Shown here one piece after another: positions 36,694-48,735 of a DNA stretch of 64,000 nucleotides. Position 1 is the stretch's first letter; every line of letters begins with the position of its first letter. The notes under the pieces are model-generated. The model worked only from the letters and a program-made list of their open reading frames with translations. It ran no database searches and had not been told where the DNA came from. This stretch comes from Hemibagrus wyckioides (Eukaryota; Chordata; Actinopteri; Siluriformes; Bagridae), in NCBI RefSeq assembly GCF_019097595.1, contig NC_080735.1, forward strand, positions 13,021,417 to 13,085,416, given 5' to 3'. A program made the translations under genes and the position numbers.

Positions 36694-36939
36694 ATAAAAG
36701 AAAAACCTGGGAAGCGTTATTGTGTTTCAGAAGCTTGAATAAACTTGCAGAAACTTGCTCGCATGATGCTAGACTACTGCTCTGTTATCACCCCCCGTGT
36801 GTAGGGTATGTTATTTTGTTCGAGGAGCTCTCATGCTCATTGTTATAATTGGGGACTGAGGTGAGAACCTTGGCTGTGTCTGATTGTGGGTCTCATTGGC
36901 AATGTATGGAGAGAAGAGGGGCTCTGCAACATTACCAAA

Positions 36940-37115
36940 AGCTATAATTTCCTGCAATATTATTTCGCATTTGTTCCCTTTTCTCCCCTCGCTCTCATCC
37001 TCCTCCTCCTCTTGTGGCCATCTCTGCGTTGTTAGAATGTAATTAAGAGTCGTGACCCCTTGACCTCACGGCTTTTACAAGCCGCTTGGAAAATGCTCTG
37101 AAATAGCAGATCTTT
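36940..37115. promoter_or_regulatory. Candidate non-coding regulatory island
   Basis: Non-repetitive block between arrays, with ATAATTTCCTGCAATATTAT, GTAATTAAGAG and TGACCCCTTGACCTCA (nuclear-receptor half-site-like). No open frame of note. Confidence 0.25.
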
Positions 37116-37125
37116 AACACAATGT

Positions 37126-37126
<1 letters not shown>

Positions 37127-37168
<42 letters not shown>

Positions 37169-37192
37169 GTGTGTGTGTGTGTGTGTGTGTGT
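37127..37192. repeat. (CT)n-(GT)n compound microsatellite
   Basis: CT array 37127-37164 followed by GT array to 37192. Confidence 0.95.
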
Positions 37193-37308
37193 CGAGTTTT
37201 TCTCTCTCTGGAGGTTCAGTAATAGAATAAAATGATTAATCCAGTAATTGTATGGCGGGTGTACTCTGCATTGAATCTGGGGTATTTCTCATTTTAAGCA
37301 TGATAATC

Positions 37309-37358
37309 GGGGGGTGGTGGGGTGAGGTGAGGTGAGGTGAGGGGGGTGCGAGGGGGTG
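37309..37358. repeat. (GGTGA)n G-rich tract
   Basis: Runs of GG and GGGGG separated by TGA, with four GGTGA-like units; possible G-quadruplex. Confidence 0.7.
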
Positions 37359-37709
37359 ATGGCGATCTGGGTTTGCTCCCGTAGTCGGACCTTTCCCTGA
37401 GAACAACCTGTGTATGCATGATTAGGATAAAAGCAACAGACACTGAAGAGATGGGTGAAAAGATGAGACAAGGGAAACATAATGTTCTTCACTGATGAGG
37501 AGATATTAAAATGTCATTTGAAGTGTTGAGTCTCGCTATGGAGATAAAGTGTATCCATATTTATAGGCTCCATTCACCTAAGTGTTGCTGCAGGATTCTG
37601 TAAAATTGATCGTTGCATGAGTGTTATAAGATCAAGTATCATTTTATTGATAAGTTCTATGAGATAAGGTGTATATACTTTTATTATATTCTATAAAATT
37701 CTATATAAA

Positions 37710-37754
<45 letters not shown>

Positions 37755-38096
37755 TAAAGTATATTCTGTATTTAAAGGATCCTGTCCAATACAGTGTCTA
37801 TAAGGTTCTATGATACTTGTATTTTTAACACTGGATAAAATGTACCTTTACCTACAAAAATATGCACATATTTATATTGAAAATTTCAAATGAACTGCTG
37901 GAGCGCAGAAAAAAACAGCATTTATATCTATTAGAGAAAGAAAATATAGAGGAAGCTTGTTGTATATCAGGACAAAAATCTTTAGCAATTATGTTGTTGG
38001 TTTGCTTTATTGGAAAGAATTATACAGAGTGTTTGGAAATTATTCTTATTAAAGAAGCTATTGTGGATGAGGAAGATTGGTGACAACAAGAACAAA
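37359..38096. other. Intergenic, nothing recognised
   Basis: Contains an AT array at 37709-37751. The 73-codon frame at 37862 has no domain. Confidence 0.4.
37709..37751. repeat. (TA)n microsatellite
   Basis: Pure TA array. Confidence 0.95.
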
Positions 38097-38097
38097 G

Positions 38098-38138
38098 TGT
38101 GTGTGTGTGTGTGTGTGTGTGGGTGTGTGTGTGTGTGA
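38098..38138. repeat. (GT)n microsatellite
   Basis: GT array with one GG interruption. Confidence 0.95.
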
Positions 38139-38259
38139 TGGTGCGGAAGATAGATTCTCAGGTATTCTGTGTTTGTAAAAGTGGGACTGGAAGGCTGACT
38201 TCTCTTATGACAACACATTCACATCTGCAATATAACTGCCAGGAATGGCAGAAACACAC

Positions 38260-38284
38260 ATACACACACACACACACACACACA
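38260..38284. repeat. (CA)n microsatellite
   Basis: CA array 120 bp downstream of and inverted to the GT array at 38098. Confidence 0.93.
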
Positions 38285-38500
38285 TATGATTATGAATGTG
38301 GCGATTTAATGTTAAACTACACCTGAATACAACTTGAACCTTTTTATTTAACCAAAATGAAACATTTTTTTCTAATAAAAAAGAGAGTAATTTTCTTTTC
38401 TCATGGGAAACAATCAAATGTCCACACAGTAACAAATAATCAAGTAATTGCTAATCTTATGGGTACATTAAGTCCAACCCAAGATATGAAATCATGCCCC

Positions 38501-38502
38501 CA

Positions 38503-38530
<28 letters not shown>
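38501..38530. repeat. (CA)n microsatellite
   Basis: Pure CA array. Confidence 0.93.
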
Positions 38531-38533
<3 letters not shown>

Positions 38534-38819
38534 ATCATTATGATCTGATAAAACAGCTTGACCACATAGCATCTCAATAAATAAATTGCTAAAATCCGAA
38601 TGTCTGCATTTATAGAAACCAGAAGAGGAACAAAAATCCCTCAGTGGCATGAAGGCTGAAGATACTGAAGATATTAGAAGCTCTTGTTAGAAAGTGTGTT
38701 GTCTGTTACTCACATTAAGATTTTTAGCACATTGAAATGACCGGCAGCTTGGCTTGAGTCGTAATGCTAGTTGTTTATAGCAACGGTTGCCATGGAGTCA
38801 GGCTGAATAGAAAGCATGC

Positions 38820-38842
38820 TGTGTGTGTGTGTGTGTGTGTGT
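38820..38842. repeat. (GT)n microsatellite
   Basis: Pure GT array. Confidence 0.93.
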
Positions 38843-39354
38843 AAATTCATCATATTTACATGACAAAAAGGTGCAAATAAGACACATATCTGCTGATTAA
38901 GCCAATAAGCCAAAAAGCATATAAAAATGGAATTTATCTGAATCAGTTGCACTCCCTTTCTAACAAACAGCAGAGAATAGAGACGGAATGAACACCGTAA
39001 ACATATTCGTATAAATTTAAATGGTTAAATATTTGCTGAAAGTGCAGCCTTGTTGAATTCTTGTATCCGATTGCTTATCATTCAGTCCTAATATGTTTCA
39101 TTCATTCACAGGAGTGTATATGGAAGATGCCGTACATAATATGAGGATAATAATACGCAAATAAAAATCATGTTATTATTTTAAATAAATATATATATAT
39201 TATTTTATCGGAAAGGAGGAAGGTGTCTACAGTGTGAGCGCTTTGTTAGTCAATTACTTTTCAGGGCTATGAGATTTCTCCATGACACGCTGCACATTTT
39301 TTTTGTCTTATTAACTTCGAGTCAAGTTGAAGAAGCTTTCATTTCAATGATATA
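38843..39354. other. Intergenic, nothing recognised
   Basis: AT-rich, no gene seen. Confidence 0.4.
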
Positions 39355-39620
39355 TAGCTGACGCAGTACACAGTGAAATGAACCAACGTTCCTCCAGGAG
39401 CCTGGTGCTACATAAAACAACAATACAGGGCTAAGGACTGAAAGTAAGATCTCCTAGCCTCATAAAGTGAGCAACCTAGTGCAAACAGACAAAACAAAAC
39501 AAAACAAAACAGGACAGATACACAAAATACACAAAATAGCGCAGACCAGTATACCTTCTGTATAATATGTTATACAGTACAGTGTGCATAAATAAGAGAT
39601 CTGTAAACAAAGAGGGATCT
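39355..39620. mobile_element. Dispersed fish repeat, class uncertain
   Basis: ACACAGTGAAATGAACCAAC, then GTTCCTCCAGGAGCCTGGTG and CTACATAAAACAAC, then CAACCTAGTGCAAACAGACA and ACAAAATAGCGCAGACCAGT, match from memory a dispersed repeat found in many teleosts. It includes an (AAAAC)n run near 39491-39510. Confidence 0.5.
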
Positions 39621-40130
39621 TGTAAACATTTACGCTTCTGTAATAGCAGCCGTTGGAGGCACTTTGAAACGTGTGCATAAAACAGCATGTAAACAAATAT
39701 AATATGGGTGATGCTCTAGATACGGATGTATATTTAATTGAATTGAGTGTTTTAGTGTGTGTTTGAGTTCAAGTTCGGAACAGTTCAGTTCACACAGTTG
39801 AGTGTGTATGTGTGTGTGTTCTGTCATGAGACAGAAGCTGGTAGAATAACTATTACAGCTGCTATAGTGTAAGTGATAACAGAAACTAATCTCTTGATCT
39901 TCCGCAACACGAGATGCAACTAGAAATGCTTAAAAAGCACAAAGGGATTTACATTTTTATTGGCAGAATTATTAGACTTCCATCGTGAGCTCCAAGTGAA
40001 CAGGTTTCCCAATTCTAATCTCTGTACAGTAATAAATTCTATTCACACATCCTTCGAATAATCACTGGAGTATTCCATAGTAACATCCCCCTTTAAAAAT
40101 AGCTTTATCTTTTATCAGCCACATCCTAAT
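39621..40130. other. Intergenic, nothing recognised
   Basis: No gene or known repeat. Confidence 0.4.
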
Positions 40131-40350
40131 TTACAGCTGAGTCACTCATAATGGCTACTGTCCCCCCCTGTTTAACCCCTGATGATCTCTCATAATTCCT
40201 GGCTGTCACTGTCAATGGCTGCCTCCAGCACCCTGACCAGAGCGATTAGCCAGCCTCCTGGCGAAGACAAAGATGGAGGGAAACCTGGAATCTCCACTAT
40301 ACATTAACAAGCAAGCTTGCTTGGCCATGATAAGAGCTGTGACATGATCA
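40131..40350. promoter_or_regulatory. Candidate non-coding regulatory island
   Basis: Balanced, non-repetitive block with CTCATAATTCC, GTCAATGG and AGCGATTAGCC words between AT-rich flanks, followed by a GT array at 40370-40388. No exon evidence. Confidence 0.25.
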
Positions 40351-40599
40351 GTTGGATAGTCAGCAGGATGTGTGTGTGTGTGTGTGTCCACACTGTGTGG
40401 GTAGGAATAAGTGAGCCAGTCCCATTTTTTACAAAAAAAACCCCCGCAAAAAATAAAAAGCACAAAAGTCTTATTTGTAGGACTCACATGATTTAGTTCA
40501 CATGTGTCAATTTTGTCGATATTTGTAGTCACCACTTTAAGAAAAATCCAAAGAAAAGCTCACTGCATGAAAGAAAAAAGTGTTTTCTTTACCACAGGA

Positions 40600-40750
40600 A
40601 GATCACATGTTTGAATCCCGACGATGCCAAAGCCATCCATGGCCAAGCACCATGGCACAAAGATTGGCTCTAGGTAGGAGGGATGGCATTACGATCTCTC
40701 TCCCTTGTCAATCATAGCAACTCTAGCCAATCATGAGCACCTGTCAGCCA
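40600..40750 (+). mobile_element. tRNA-derived SINE-like copy
   Basis: A B-box-like CATGTTTGAATCCCGACGATG begins a segment that continues GCCATCCATGGCCAAGCACC and GGGATGGCATTACG, then CCTTGTCAATCA. The same order of words occurs at 51850-52000, so this is a dispersed family. The A-box part is not clear. Confidence 0.6.
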
Positions 40751-40824
40751 TTGTATTTGGAAGACAGCTTGTTCTTCCAAGTGTGTTTCACTACCTTGTG
40801 AGGAGCAGTTTGAAAACATGAATG

Positions 40825-40829
<5 letters not shown>

Positions 40830-40876
<47 letters not shown>
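40830..40876. repeat. (CT)n microsatellite
   Basis: Pure CT array of about 23 units. Confidence 0.96.
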
Positions 40877-40879
<3 letters not shown>

Positions 40880-41728
40880 ACAAATTCCCAGCCATACACA
40901 AAAGTAAAAATACACAGCCTAACTTGTTTCCCTGTTCTGAACATCCCTGTTGAAACGTCAGAGAGCAAGCCCCCTGACACATATGTCTATTGATTACCGT
41001 GCTAATAGATTTGATCGAATTTATACCTCAAACATTTTTTCCCATTTGATATGATACTGATATCTGAGCTCTGAGTGTTGACTAATGCGTAATGTTGACC
41101 TGTTATTGACATCCTCTTAGTAACTGAGTGACTCTCTGCTACTAAACCTGCAAAACATCCTGCATCTACTTGCACTGGGCTTTAAGACAGTCATCCACAT
41201 CAGCTCAAGAGCATCAGCTCCGAGTGATTCAGAGTATCAGTGCATCATTTCATAAAAGCTATTTAAAGTTGTCAGTCTGTGAAGTAACACGAATATATAA
41301 CAAGCTCTTATACTCACATCTTTCCCATTAAATAATGACGGAATATTTAGAGGAAAGAAAAGCTTTCCTATTGATCCAAAGCTATATTTAGATCATGAAT
41401 ATATATAAAAGGTGAACTGAAATGTATTTCTGCCAAGCTTGAAATTTCTCACTTGTAAATGGGATCAACCTCAATAAGAACCCACAAGGTGTGTTTCTGT
41501 TTTTAGAGTTTGCTCATGTGGTGTGCACTCCTGCAAGGCTCTGTAAGTTGACATGATGGCTATCTGACAGCTCCTTGAGTCTGAATGCAGCCGTATTATA
41601 GGTATTATAGAAAATTGCGTCTGTTTTGTGAAAGGGGATTATGGATCAATGAGGTAGATATGTTCTGTGATTAGTGGCTGTTGTCGATTCCCTACTATAG
41701 CTGCTGTCAGAGCTGATTAATAAGCTGA
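40877..41728. other. Intergenic, nothing firm
   Basis: No exon or known repeat. Confidence 0.4.
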
Positions 41729-41764
41729 GTGTGTGTGTGTGTATGTGTGTGTGTCCTGCCTCCT

Positions 41765-42125
41765 CCATTCAGAGCAGATCACTCACTTCACTGGTCCGTT
41801 TTATATGTCTCAATTTGTTCCTGCAAAAAAAGCATATGTGTGTTTTGTAATTGCTCCTCTGGGAGAAGGGATCATGTATGCAAACATCCAAGCATGTGCA
41901 TGTGGGGTGATTTGCATGGTCAAATTTTCTGTTTGGAAAACTAAAATCTTTTTGCACAGATCTCATTTGAATATTAAAAAAAAAAAAAAAAAAAGATTCA
42001 GCTCCAGTTTTACCAAAAGGTGCCAACGTGTCTAAAAGCAAAAGCTAATTATCGAGATTATTTGCATATCATTTGTAATAAATAAAGTAGCTATGAAAGG
42101 AATAAATATCACCATCATAATTAGA
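41765..42125. promoter_or_regulatory. Candidate enhancer with two octamers
   Basis: Two perfect POU octamers ATTTGCAT lie at 41910-41917 and 42060-42067, 150 bp apart in the same orientation. Nearby are CTCAATTTGTTCC (SOX-like on the reverse strand), TTTTGTAATTGC, AGCTAATTATCGAGATT and CATTTGTAATAAATAAAG. The sequence is non-repetitive except for a poly-A run at 41977-41994. Frames of 71-100 codons here show no domain. By motif content this is one of the better distal sox1 enhancer candidates. Confidence 0.4.
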
Positions 42126-42522
42126 ATTCATAAATATAACAAGAGGAACTACATTGTGGACGATCCATGATGTTAAATGAAAGTATAAAACCTATATATA
42201 TAGGTTATATGTATAAGTATAAAACCTAAATATATAAATGTTCATTGATAAATTCCTTATTTCCTTATAACCGCATGTCAGATGTTTTACCCAAATGTGA
42301 TATATAGAGTATGCAATTTGCTGAAACTAATATGTACTTTACTGTTCTTGAGCTCGAGTGTCAGAGCTGGATGCTGCAGGACACCTGGAGAAGCAACAAT
42401 GTGCAAGCAAGCGTGTCAGCAGTAACAAGTGGATGGCGTAGTAAGTCGTAGTTAGCCAATTAAGCATAAGGGATAATTAGATAGTAGCCAGCTGAGAGAC
42501 AGATAAAGAGCGAGAGACAGAG

Positions 42523-42524
<2 letters not shown>
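42126..42524. other. Intergenic, nothing recognised
   Basis: Short near-repeat of TATAAAACCTA words at 42185-42235; otherwise nothing. Confidence 0.4.

Positions 42525-42579
<55 letters not shown>
42525..42579. repeat. (GA)n microsatellite
   Basis: Pure GA array of about 26 units. Confidence 0.96.
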
Positions 42580-42583
<4 letters not shown>

Positions 42584-43514
42584 CACTGTAGGCGGCTCAT
42601 AACTGAATACAGACAACCAATACAGTCATTTCTTTCATAATGGATAGAGCCAGTAGCTAAAATAAACACTCAGTATCAGTCTCGCCTTTACTAGGGAGGA
42701 CATCTGCCCCCCTGTGGCATGAGGAAAAGAAGAAAAGAATAAAGGTCATGCAGTTAGGATGACGGCATAATTAAAAACCATTATAATAATGTACATAATA
42801 CAGGTATATAACGCCTGAGGATTGTTGACAACAAGCTCAAAACACATTTATTGTAGGCTGATACTGAGATTATTATAATTAATTACAGTGTGTGAAAGCT
42901 GCCTCATTTCGAAATAGCATTCAGAATTTCTGAATATATCAGTACAGTTTAGCAAAGCTCCTTTTACTATTCATTTCAGCGAGATTATATAAGAACCTCC
43001 CATGCTTTCTGTGTTGTTCAACACTGAGCATGAAGCCCATGAGTCACACGCTTGTGTTTATCTGTGAGAGGAGTAGGTGTTCTCTGGAGCCTGTGATGTG
43101 AGTCCTAATCCAAAGAAGCTAAATTAGCTAAAAATCCTTCATAGAAAAGAGTTGCTATCAAAAATCCTGCAGCACGGATTTGGCTAAACCAACACAGATG
43201 GTTTGGTTACCAGAGAAACCAAAAAACTATGTTCACCAGAAAGATACAGAGAGGAGGTTGTTACGTGTTGCAAAGCTAGCTTAGACGTATAATCATGCAT
43301 GTTTATTTCAAGCCATAAGAATTAAACATTAAAATATCCCAAATCCAGGCTTCAGAAATAAAACTACCAACCCTCTCACGTATATATATATATATATATA
43401 GTGCTGTCTACAGCAGTGCCACTTTTCGTAGCCAAGGGGCCCCTTTAATTGTACAAGAAATTCCTCTGAAACCCGCTTTCCATTGACTCAAACATTATTT
43501 TCGCACCTGTGTAC
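42580..43514. other. Intergenic, nothing firm
   Basis: Contains a TA array at 43380-43400. No gene seen. Confidence 0.4.
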
Positions 43515-43950
43515 CACTGTAGTCTCAGATTCCTGTTCTTAGCTGCCTGGAGTGGAACCCAGTGTGGACTTCTTCTGATGTAGCTCATCCACCTCATGTT
43601 CTGACATGTCCTGAGATGCTTTTCTGCTCACTATGATTGTAAAGAGTGCTTATCTGAGCAACACTTCCTATCAACTAACACCAATCTAGCCATTCTCTTC
43701 TGACCTCTCTAATCAAGATAAGATAAGATAAGATTCTGAAATCCTCAAACCAGTACCAACATCCATACCACAAGTTAAGGTCACTGAGATCACATGGTTT
43801 CTCATTCATATGTTTGATGTGAACTTTAATTGAAGCTCTTGTCCTGTATCTGCATGACTTGGTGCATTGTCCTTGCGCCACATGATTTGATGACTGGATA
43901 TTTGCATGAATGTGTAGGTGTAGAGGTGTTCCCAATTTCCCAATTTCAAA
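43515..43950 (-). mobile_element. Tc1/mariner-like transposon relic
   Basis: Plus-strand reading CCAGTGTGGACTTCTTCTG, TGTAGCTCATCCACCTCATG, AGCCATTCTCTTCTGACCTC, GATCACATGGTTTCTCATTC, CTGTATCTGCATGACTTGGT and GGTGTAGAGGTGTTCCCAAT follows the antisense of a common fish Tc1/mariner-family element, including its terminal GGTGTxxAGGTGTTCC. A short AAGAT array (43716-43734) has grown inside it. The central part is shortened. Confidence 0.6.
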
Positions 43951-44824
43951 GTGATGATATCTCATTTAAAGTTCTCAGTGAGTGTATATTGTGTACATAC
44001 TGTATTTATACATATACATACATCAGGGATTTCCAGTGTAGGGATTTGTGAAGGGGTCTGATTTAATTGTTTGCTTGATTTTCTTATAGGCCTGTGGTAA
44101 AATACTTTTAAAAAGCATTTCATAAGCAAATATAGGACAAATCTCTATGAAAAAAATATGCATTCTTTAGGAAAATTCCTGAAAGAGCAAGAGGGCATGT
44201 AAATGATAGTTTCAGGGTTGCATGGTGCAGCCTCTTGACATAACCGTGTATGAAATTGCAGTTCCGGCTTTCCCCTCTCCAAAGCAGTGCTCTTTTAGAC
44301 AAGAGCAAAATATAGGGCAAGAACAGCTGCAATTGCGAGTGCGCTGAGCCCCGGCCGCTTCCATTTCGCCTCAATCACAGCGAGTAGGAAACAAGTAAAT
44401 TACACAGGCGAGCAAAGACAGTAGCGCCCATAATTTCAGGATCGACGAACCCTGCAATAGAAACAGCAAAAAATCACCCGCGTACAGTGAAGTGGCGCGA
44501 ACACGCGGGGCTGTTTGACACCAATGACACACGCTGAGTGGCTGGGCACCTGCCCTTTCCATCCACTTCCGGTTTTCTTCTGTCTCCATTAGCATGTAGC
44601 TAACTAAACAGTACCTTATCTGAAAAAAAACAAAAAACAAAGCTTCTCAAAGTTTCATGAATGGATAAATGGTTGTAAATATTAGGCACATAAATATCAT
44701 CCAAATGTGTACAGTAACATTTTCTCTGTTTATTAAAGACCTTTTTCCTCGAACTTAGAAAACGTTAAGTCCAAGCTCTCATGGCCCGTGGTTCTCAACG
44801 TGGGGTCCATTAGGTTTGTTTTTT

Positions 44825-44825
<1 letters not shown>
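43951..44825. other. Intergenic; CpG-bearing patch at 44330-44620
   Basis: 44330-44620 is locally GC- and CpG-rich, with CACCCGCGTACAG, GGCGCGAACACGCGGGGC and CACTTCCGG words, unusual for this desert. It could be a distal promoter or enhancer. The minus-strand frames here have no domain. Confidence 0.35.
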
Positions 44826-44871
<46 letters not shown>

Positions 44872-44873
44872 TC
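44826..44873. repeat. (TTTA)n microsatellite
   Basis: About 12 TTTA units after a T-run. Confidence 0.95.
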
Positions 44874-46340
44874 CTTGGTGAAACTCCTAATTCATATTTA
44901 TGATTACATTTTTGTAAGAATTATTATTCAGTTTAAGTGGTGATTTTAACTAAAAGACCCAATTAACTCAATAACAAGTAACCTTATAAATAATTTCAAT
45001 AGCAATTTTGAAAGAAACACAAGCAATTAATACGACATGGCCAAATGTTCAGTTAATTTTTGCTCTGCTAATGGACATAGATCGTGAAGAAGCTACACTC
45101 ACTTTATAGCTTGTCAGCAAGCTAGCGCAATTTAGATATATACATTCTTGTTAAACATGAGTTTTAAAATTGCCTTCTGGTCTTCCTTTTCATCTTCAGC
45201 TGATAATCTTCTATATTTTAAATCACTGAAATGTCCCAGTGTGGTTATAGTAAATATAAGCACTTTTGGAACACTGCTCAAACAAATTAGTGGACAAGAG
45301 CTAACTATTGTATTGTCATAACATACACAATGTCTGTAATGAAATAGACCTCACAAGTAGCTAGGATTCCCTGGGTGCAAATGAGAAATGGCTGTAGACA
45401 GAGTACTGATGTTTGGATTGAATCCATGTAATTCAATTGACCGGTCAAATTATCATTTAACAAGAATTCAGTTTATAGGATAATGGTGGATTGTGATTTC
45501 CATCACTTCAGTAAAATAAAATCACCAGACCCAACTTTGAGATCCACTGACCTCACTACGTATTGTTTACATGGATTGTACTCTCTACTTTGTCTTTTTT
45601 TTTGCTGTTGTTTCATTCCTCATCAGAGAGTATGAAGTGCACCCATTGGTGTAAAATACGTATATACAATCCATACAAGGCTGCATTATAAGCTGTACCT
45701 GGCTTCCAGTTTAGAGGCATACAGTAGTTGACACCTAAATCAAAAAAAAGGAAATTAGGTCCAGCAGGGAGCAACACTGATTCAATGAATGTTTAAATCA
45801 TCATTAGAGATTTTTGCAGTACTGTTTTGTTGACAGCTTGCTATTAGGCTCCTCACACTGTGCCATAAAATGCAGACTAATAACCCTGTGGATTTTTTTT
45901 TTTTTCATGTGTAGCACTCTATTATATCCAAATGACCTTCTTTTAAAGACGACCATGAAGAATTTCTATCCGATTATAAATTCACTATTAGTCTAAACGA
46001 GGTAAAAACACGTGGAAAAAAATGGGAAAAGGGAAATGGATGTAAACACCTATTGTGTTTTTGTGTAATGACCTTTTTAAGGCTAATTGGAAGTGCTGAA
46101 AAAGCAGTAAATATATTTGTAACAACGCACCGTTTCTTAGGCTAAACACGCTTACAAAATATCTAATTCATCACATAGAAAAATAAATTAAATTTGATTA
46201 TTATACTTACCGTTTTTTTTTTTTTCTTTTTCTAAATTACATTTAGGCAGTGTATTCACCGTGGTATGAAATTGAATTGTTGCCAAAGAACACTAAAGCA
46301 TCTCACCGCTCATCTGGCATGCCGTGCATTTTCTATTAAT
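44874..46340. other. Intergenic AT-rich, nothing recognised
   Basis: No exon or known transposon. T-runs at 45593-45602, 45893-45905 and 46214-46225. Confidence 0.4.
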
Positions 46341-46530
46341 TTAAAAATAAGCATGACAATTAGATTTTGCATTGGTAATAGAGCAGAAGAGAGGAAAAGC
46401 CCTTGAAAACACACTATTGAGCGGCAGCAATTCAGAAATAAATAGCATCGTATTCAAATCATTTGCTAGAGAATTCCATGGACGGTAGATTATTTTATAA
46501 GCTGTAGCGTCTATCATATGTACTGTCATG
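46341..46530. promoter_or_regulatory. Weak candidate non-coding island
   Basis: Non-repetitive block with TTGCATTGGTAATAG, CACTATTGAGCGGCAGCAAT and TAGATTATTTTATAAG. Only composition supports it. Confidence 0.2.
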
Positions 46531-48194
46531 TGCACTTATACTGATCACATTTTTATCTCTTTATACCATCATTTTTTATTTTGTTTCATGTTCACTTATG
46601 TAAAAACTTGAATGAAAACTGTAGGAGTTCATTACCAAGTGGTTGCTTCTGTACAGAGTAATAAATACACCTCTAAAATGAGACATTATTAATCACAAAA
46701 TTTCAATTCCTTTTGCTTTTTTCAGCTCTTTGCTTTTTCCTCTCTGCTAATTATTCAGTTATTTGTAAAAGCATATAAGCTGAACGATTAAAGGATGGAT
46801 GATCTAATGTCGTTTTATGTCACACTCGTTGAACAGAGGTAAGCAAATATCGTGATTAAAGGAAACGGTGATATTGGGTTGTACGGTTATCATACTGCGA
46901 ATTGATCATACCGTGAATTTATCATATCATCCGCCCCACTATCTGGTGAACACACTATCGAGTGTGTTTTTAAAGCGAAATCAGTAAAGATGCCTCCCTA
47001 AATGCCATCTTCCCATATTCCCCTGAGTCTTTACAACCAATCAGAAGATGGCTAATGACACAAAATGGCTCCAATATCCTGGTCCAGCTGCTGGGTCTTA
47101 AGTGCTACACTAGGGGGAAGTAATGTGGTGGTAATTTGACAACACTTTTACATGGCATTAAAGTAATTTAACGGTGTATTTTTTACATAAGGAATCAGTC
47201 TGGCCATGCGAATATGGATCATTACAGTGATACTAATAGTTCTGGGGATTGGTGGGGTATTTCTAAACGCACTATGTGGACCTGTAAAGGAGATGAGCTG
47301 AAACATTATAAGACATCTCGGCATAATTGCTAATAAGTATTCTTCTGCTAAAAAATGACATTTGATCAACGTCATGCACATTTCCAACCCGTGTTAGGGG
47401 GCGCGATCGTCTTCTGAGAGAAATGTACAAAATCGCATGTACAGTGGATGAGATGTACTGGATTAGATGTGTCACATAATGCCTCCTTGTCCAATTTAAG
47501 CATAAAGAGAAGCTATTATTATTCACCTATATACTTCTTGCAAGTTAGCATTGCCACATTACACGCTTTTTGCTGTTGTGTTTTTGTTTTTGTTTTTTTC
47601 CCCCAATCCCTCCATTGAGGACTCACCACTGTGTAAAAAGTCATCTTAAACAGTGGGAGTTTCAGTTCAGTGCCCCAGGCAACCCCTTTCCGTGCTCCAG
47701 CATCTTCCTACAGTAAAAAAAAGGAGGGAAGTTCGTATGTCAGGCACGGACAAAAGAGGAAACATGAGAAAAACAAATTAACCTGTCAGTGCCTGAGCGA
47801 GTCGTCAGAGAGGCACACTCGATGCATGATACTAATCTCTTTAGTCCTTGCAGAACGTCCATGACACAAAGAAAGAGACGACTTGCTACAAACACCACTT
47901 GCTTTATGAAAACAACATGTCATAAACATGGGGAAAGATTTGTACAGTTGTTACAGTTATACACAGAGTTCCTGTTTAAGGCTTTGGATTACCAAAGACG
48001 AGAATGATGAGGCTGAAGGTGCGAGACTAGCTTCATAGCAGCTTTTTAAAAAAACCCATTGAGCCGGACTTTTGTATTTGACAAACACCAAACATTGACC
48101 TCTGTCTTTATAATAACGTCAGTAGATTTGTTTTGTATTATTTTTGAGTAAGGAATACAGAATAAATCCCAACAGGACTTGGAAAATAATCCTA
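46531..48194. other. Intergenic; fragment of a possible hAT-type MITE at 46870-46940
   Basis: 46895-46935 repeats the phrase ATCATAC(C/T)G(C/T)GAATT, typical of short non-autonomous elements with CCGTGAATTTATCATA motifs; class unproven. 47120-47540 is non-repetitive and unrecognised. Confidence 0.3.
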
Positions 48195-48735
48195 CATTAG
48201 CATGTCCTGAAGTGTTTTATTCCTCTGACACCACAGTGAATTTCATTTATTAATATGGTTATTACATCACACTTTATATTTGCTGTTAATGTTATGGAAC
48301 ATTCATGAAACTAGCTAGCTCCTGTCATCATGTATGCTACACCAGCTATAAAAATTTCTGTTTATAGAAAGTGCCGGAAAATGTCCTAAAAGCTATATAA
48401 AAAAGCATAGACAGACAGACTGCTGGCATTGCCATCTCTTCTCGTGAATGTTAAATACAGGATATCCTTACAGAAAGTGCCACAATTTTCACTAATATAC
48501 ATTTAAACGAAACACATACGTAATACCATATTAAATATGTTTTTATTGCTAACCATGCAGGTCACTGTGAACCAGCTGTTGCTATAGAAACAGTAGCATA
48601 TTAACATGAGAATATTGAAATAAACCTGTAATGTAAATAAGAGCCAGAACTACTTTCAGAGCTGCTGAAATAGAAAATGAATCATTCAGCAGTGCTTTGG
48701 TGTAATATTCAGCAATTCTAGGAGTTTGTTATTTT
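48195..48735. mobile_element. Dispersed repeat with GTTGCTATAGAAACAGTA core
   Basis: 48340-48490 reads GCTACACCAGCTATAAA, AGTGCCGGAAAATGTCCTAA and AGACAGACAGACTGCTGGC, and 48575 reads GTTGCTATAGAAACAGTA. The second part recurs at 55600-55830 and more weakly at 58025-58140, showing a multi-copy family. No coding part. Probably a non-autonomous DNA element. Confidence 0.55.

Noticed and set aside
37862..38083. 73-codon frame with plausible amino-acid composition
   Set aside because: AT-rich sequence gives Lys/Ile/Leu-rich frames by chance; no domain or neighbours.
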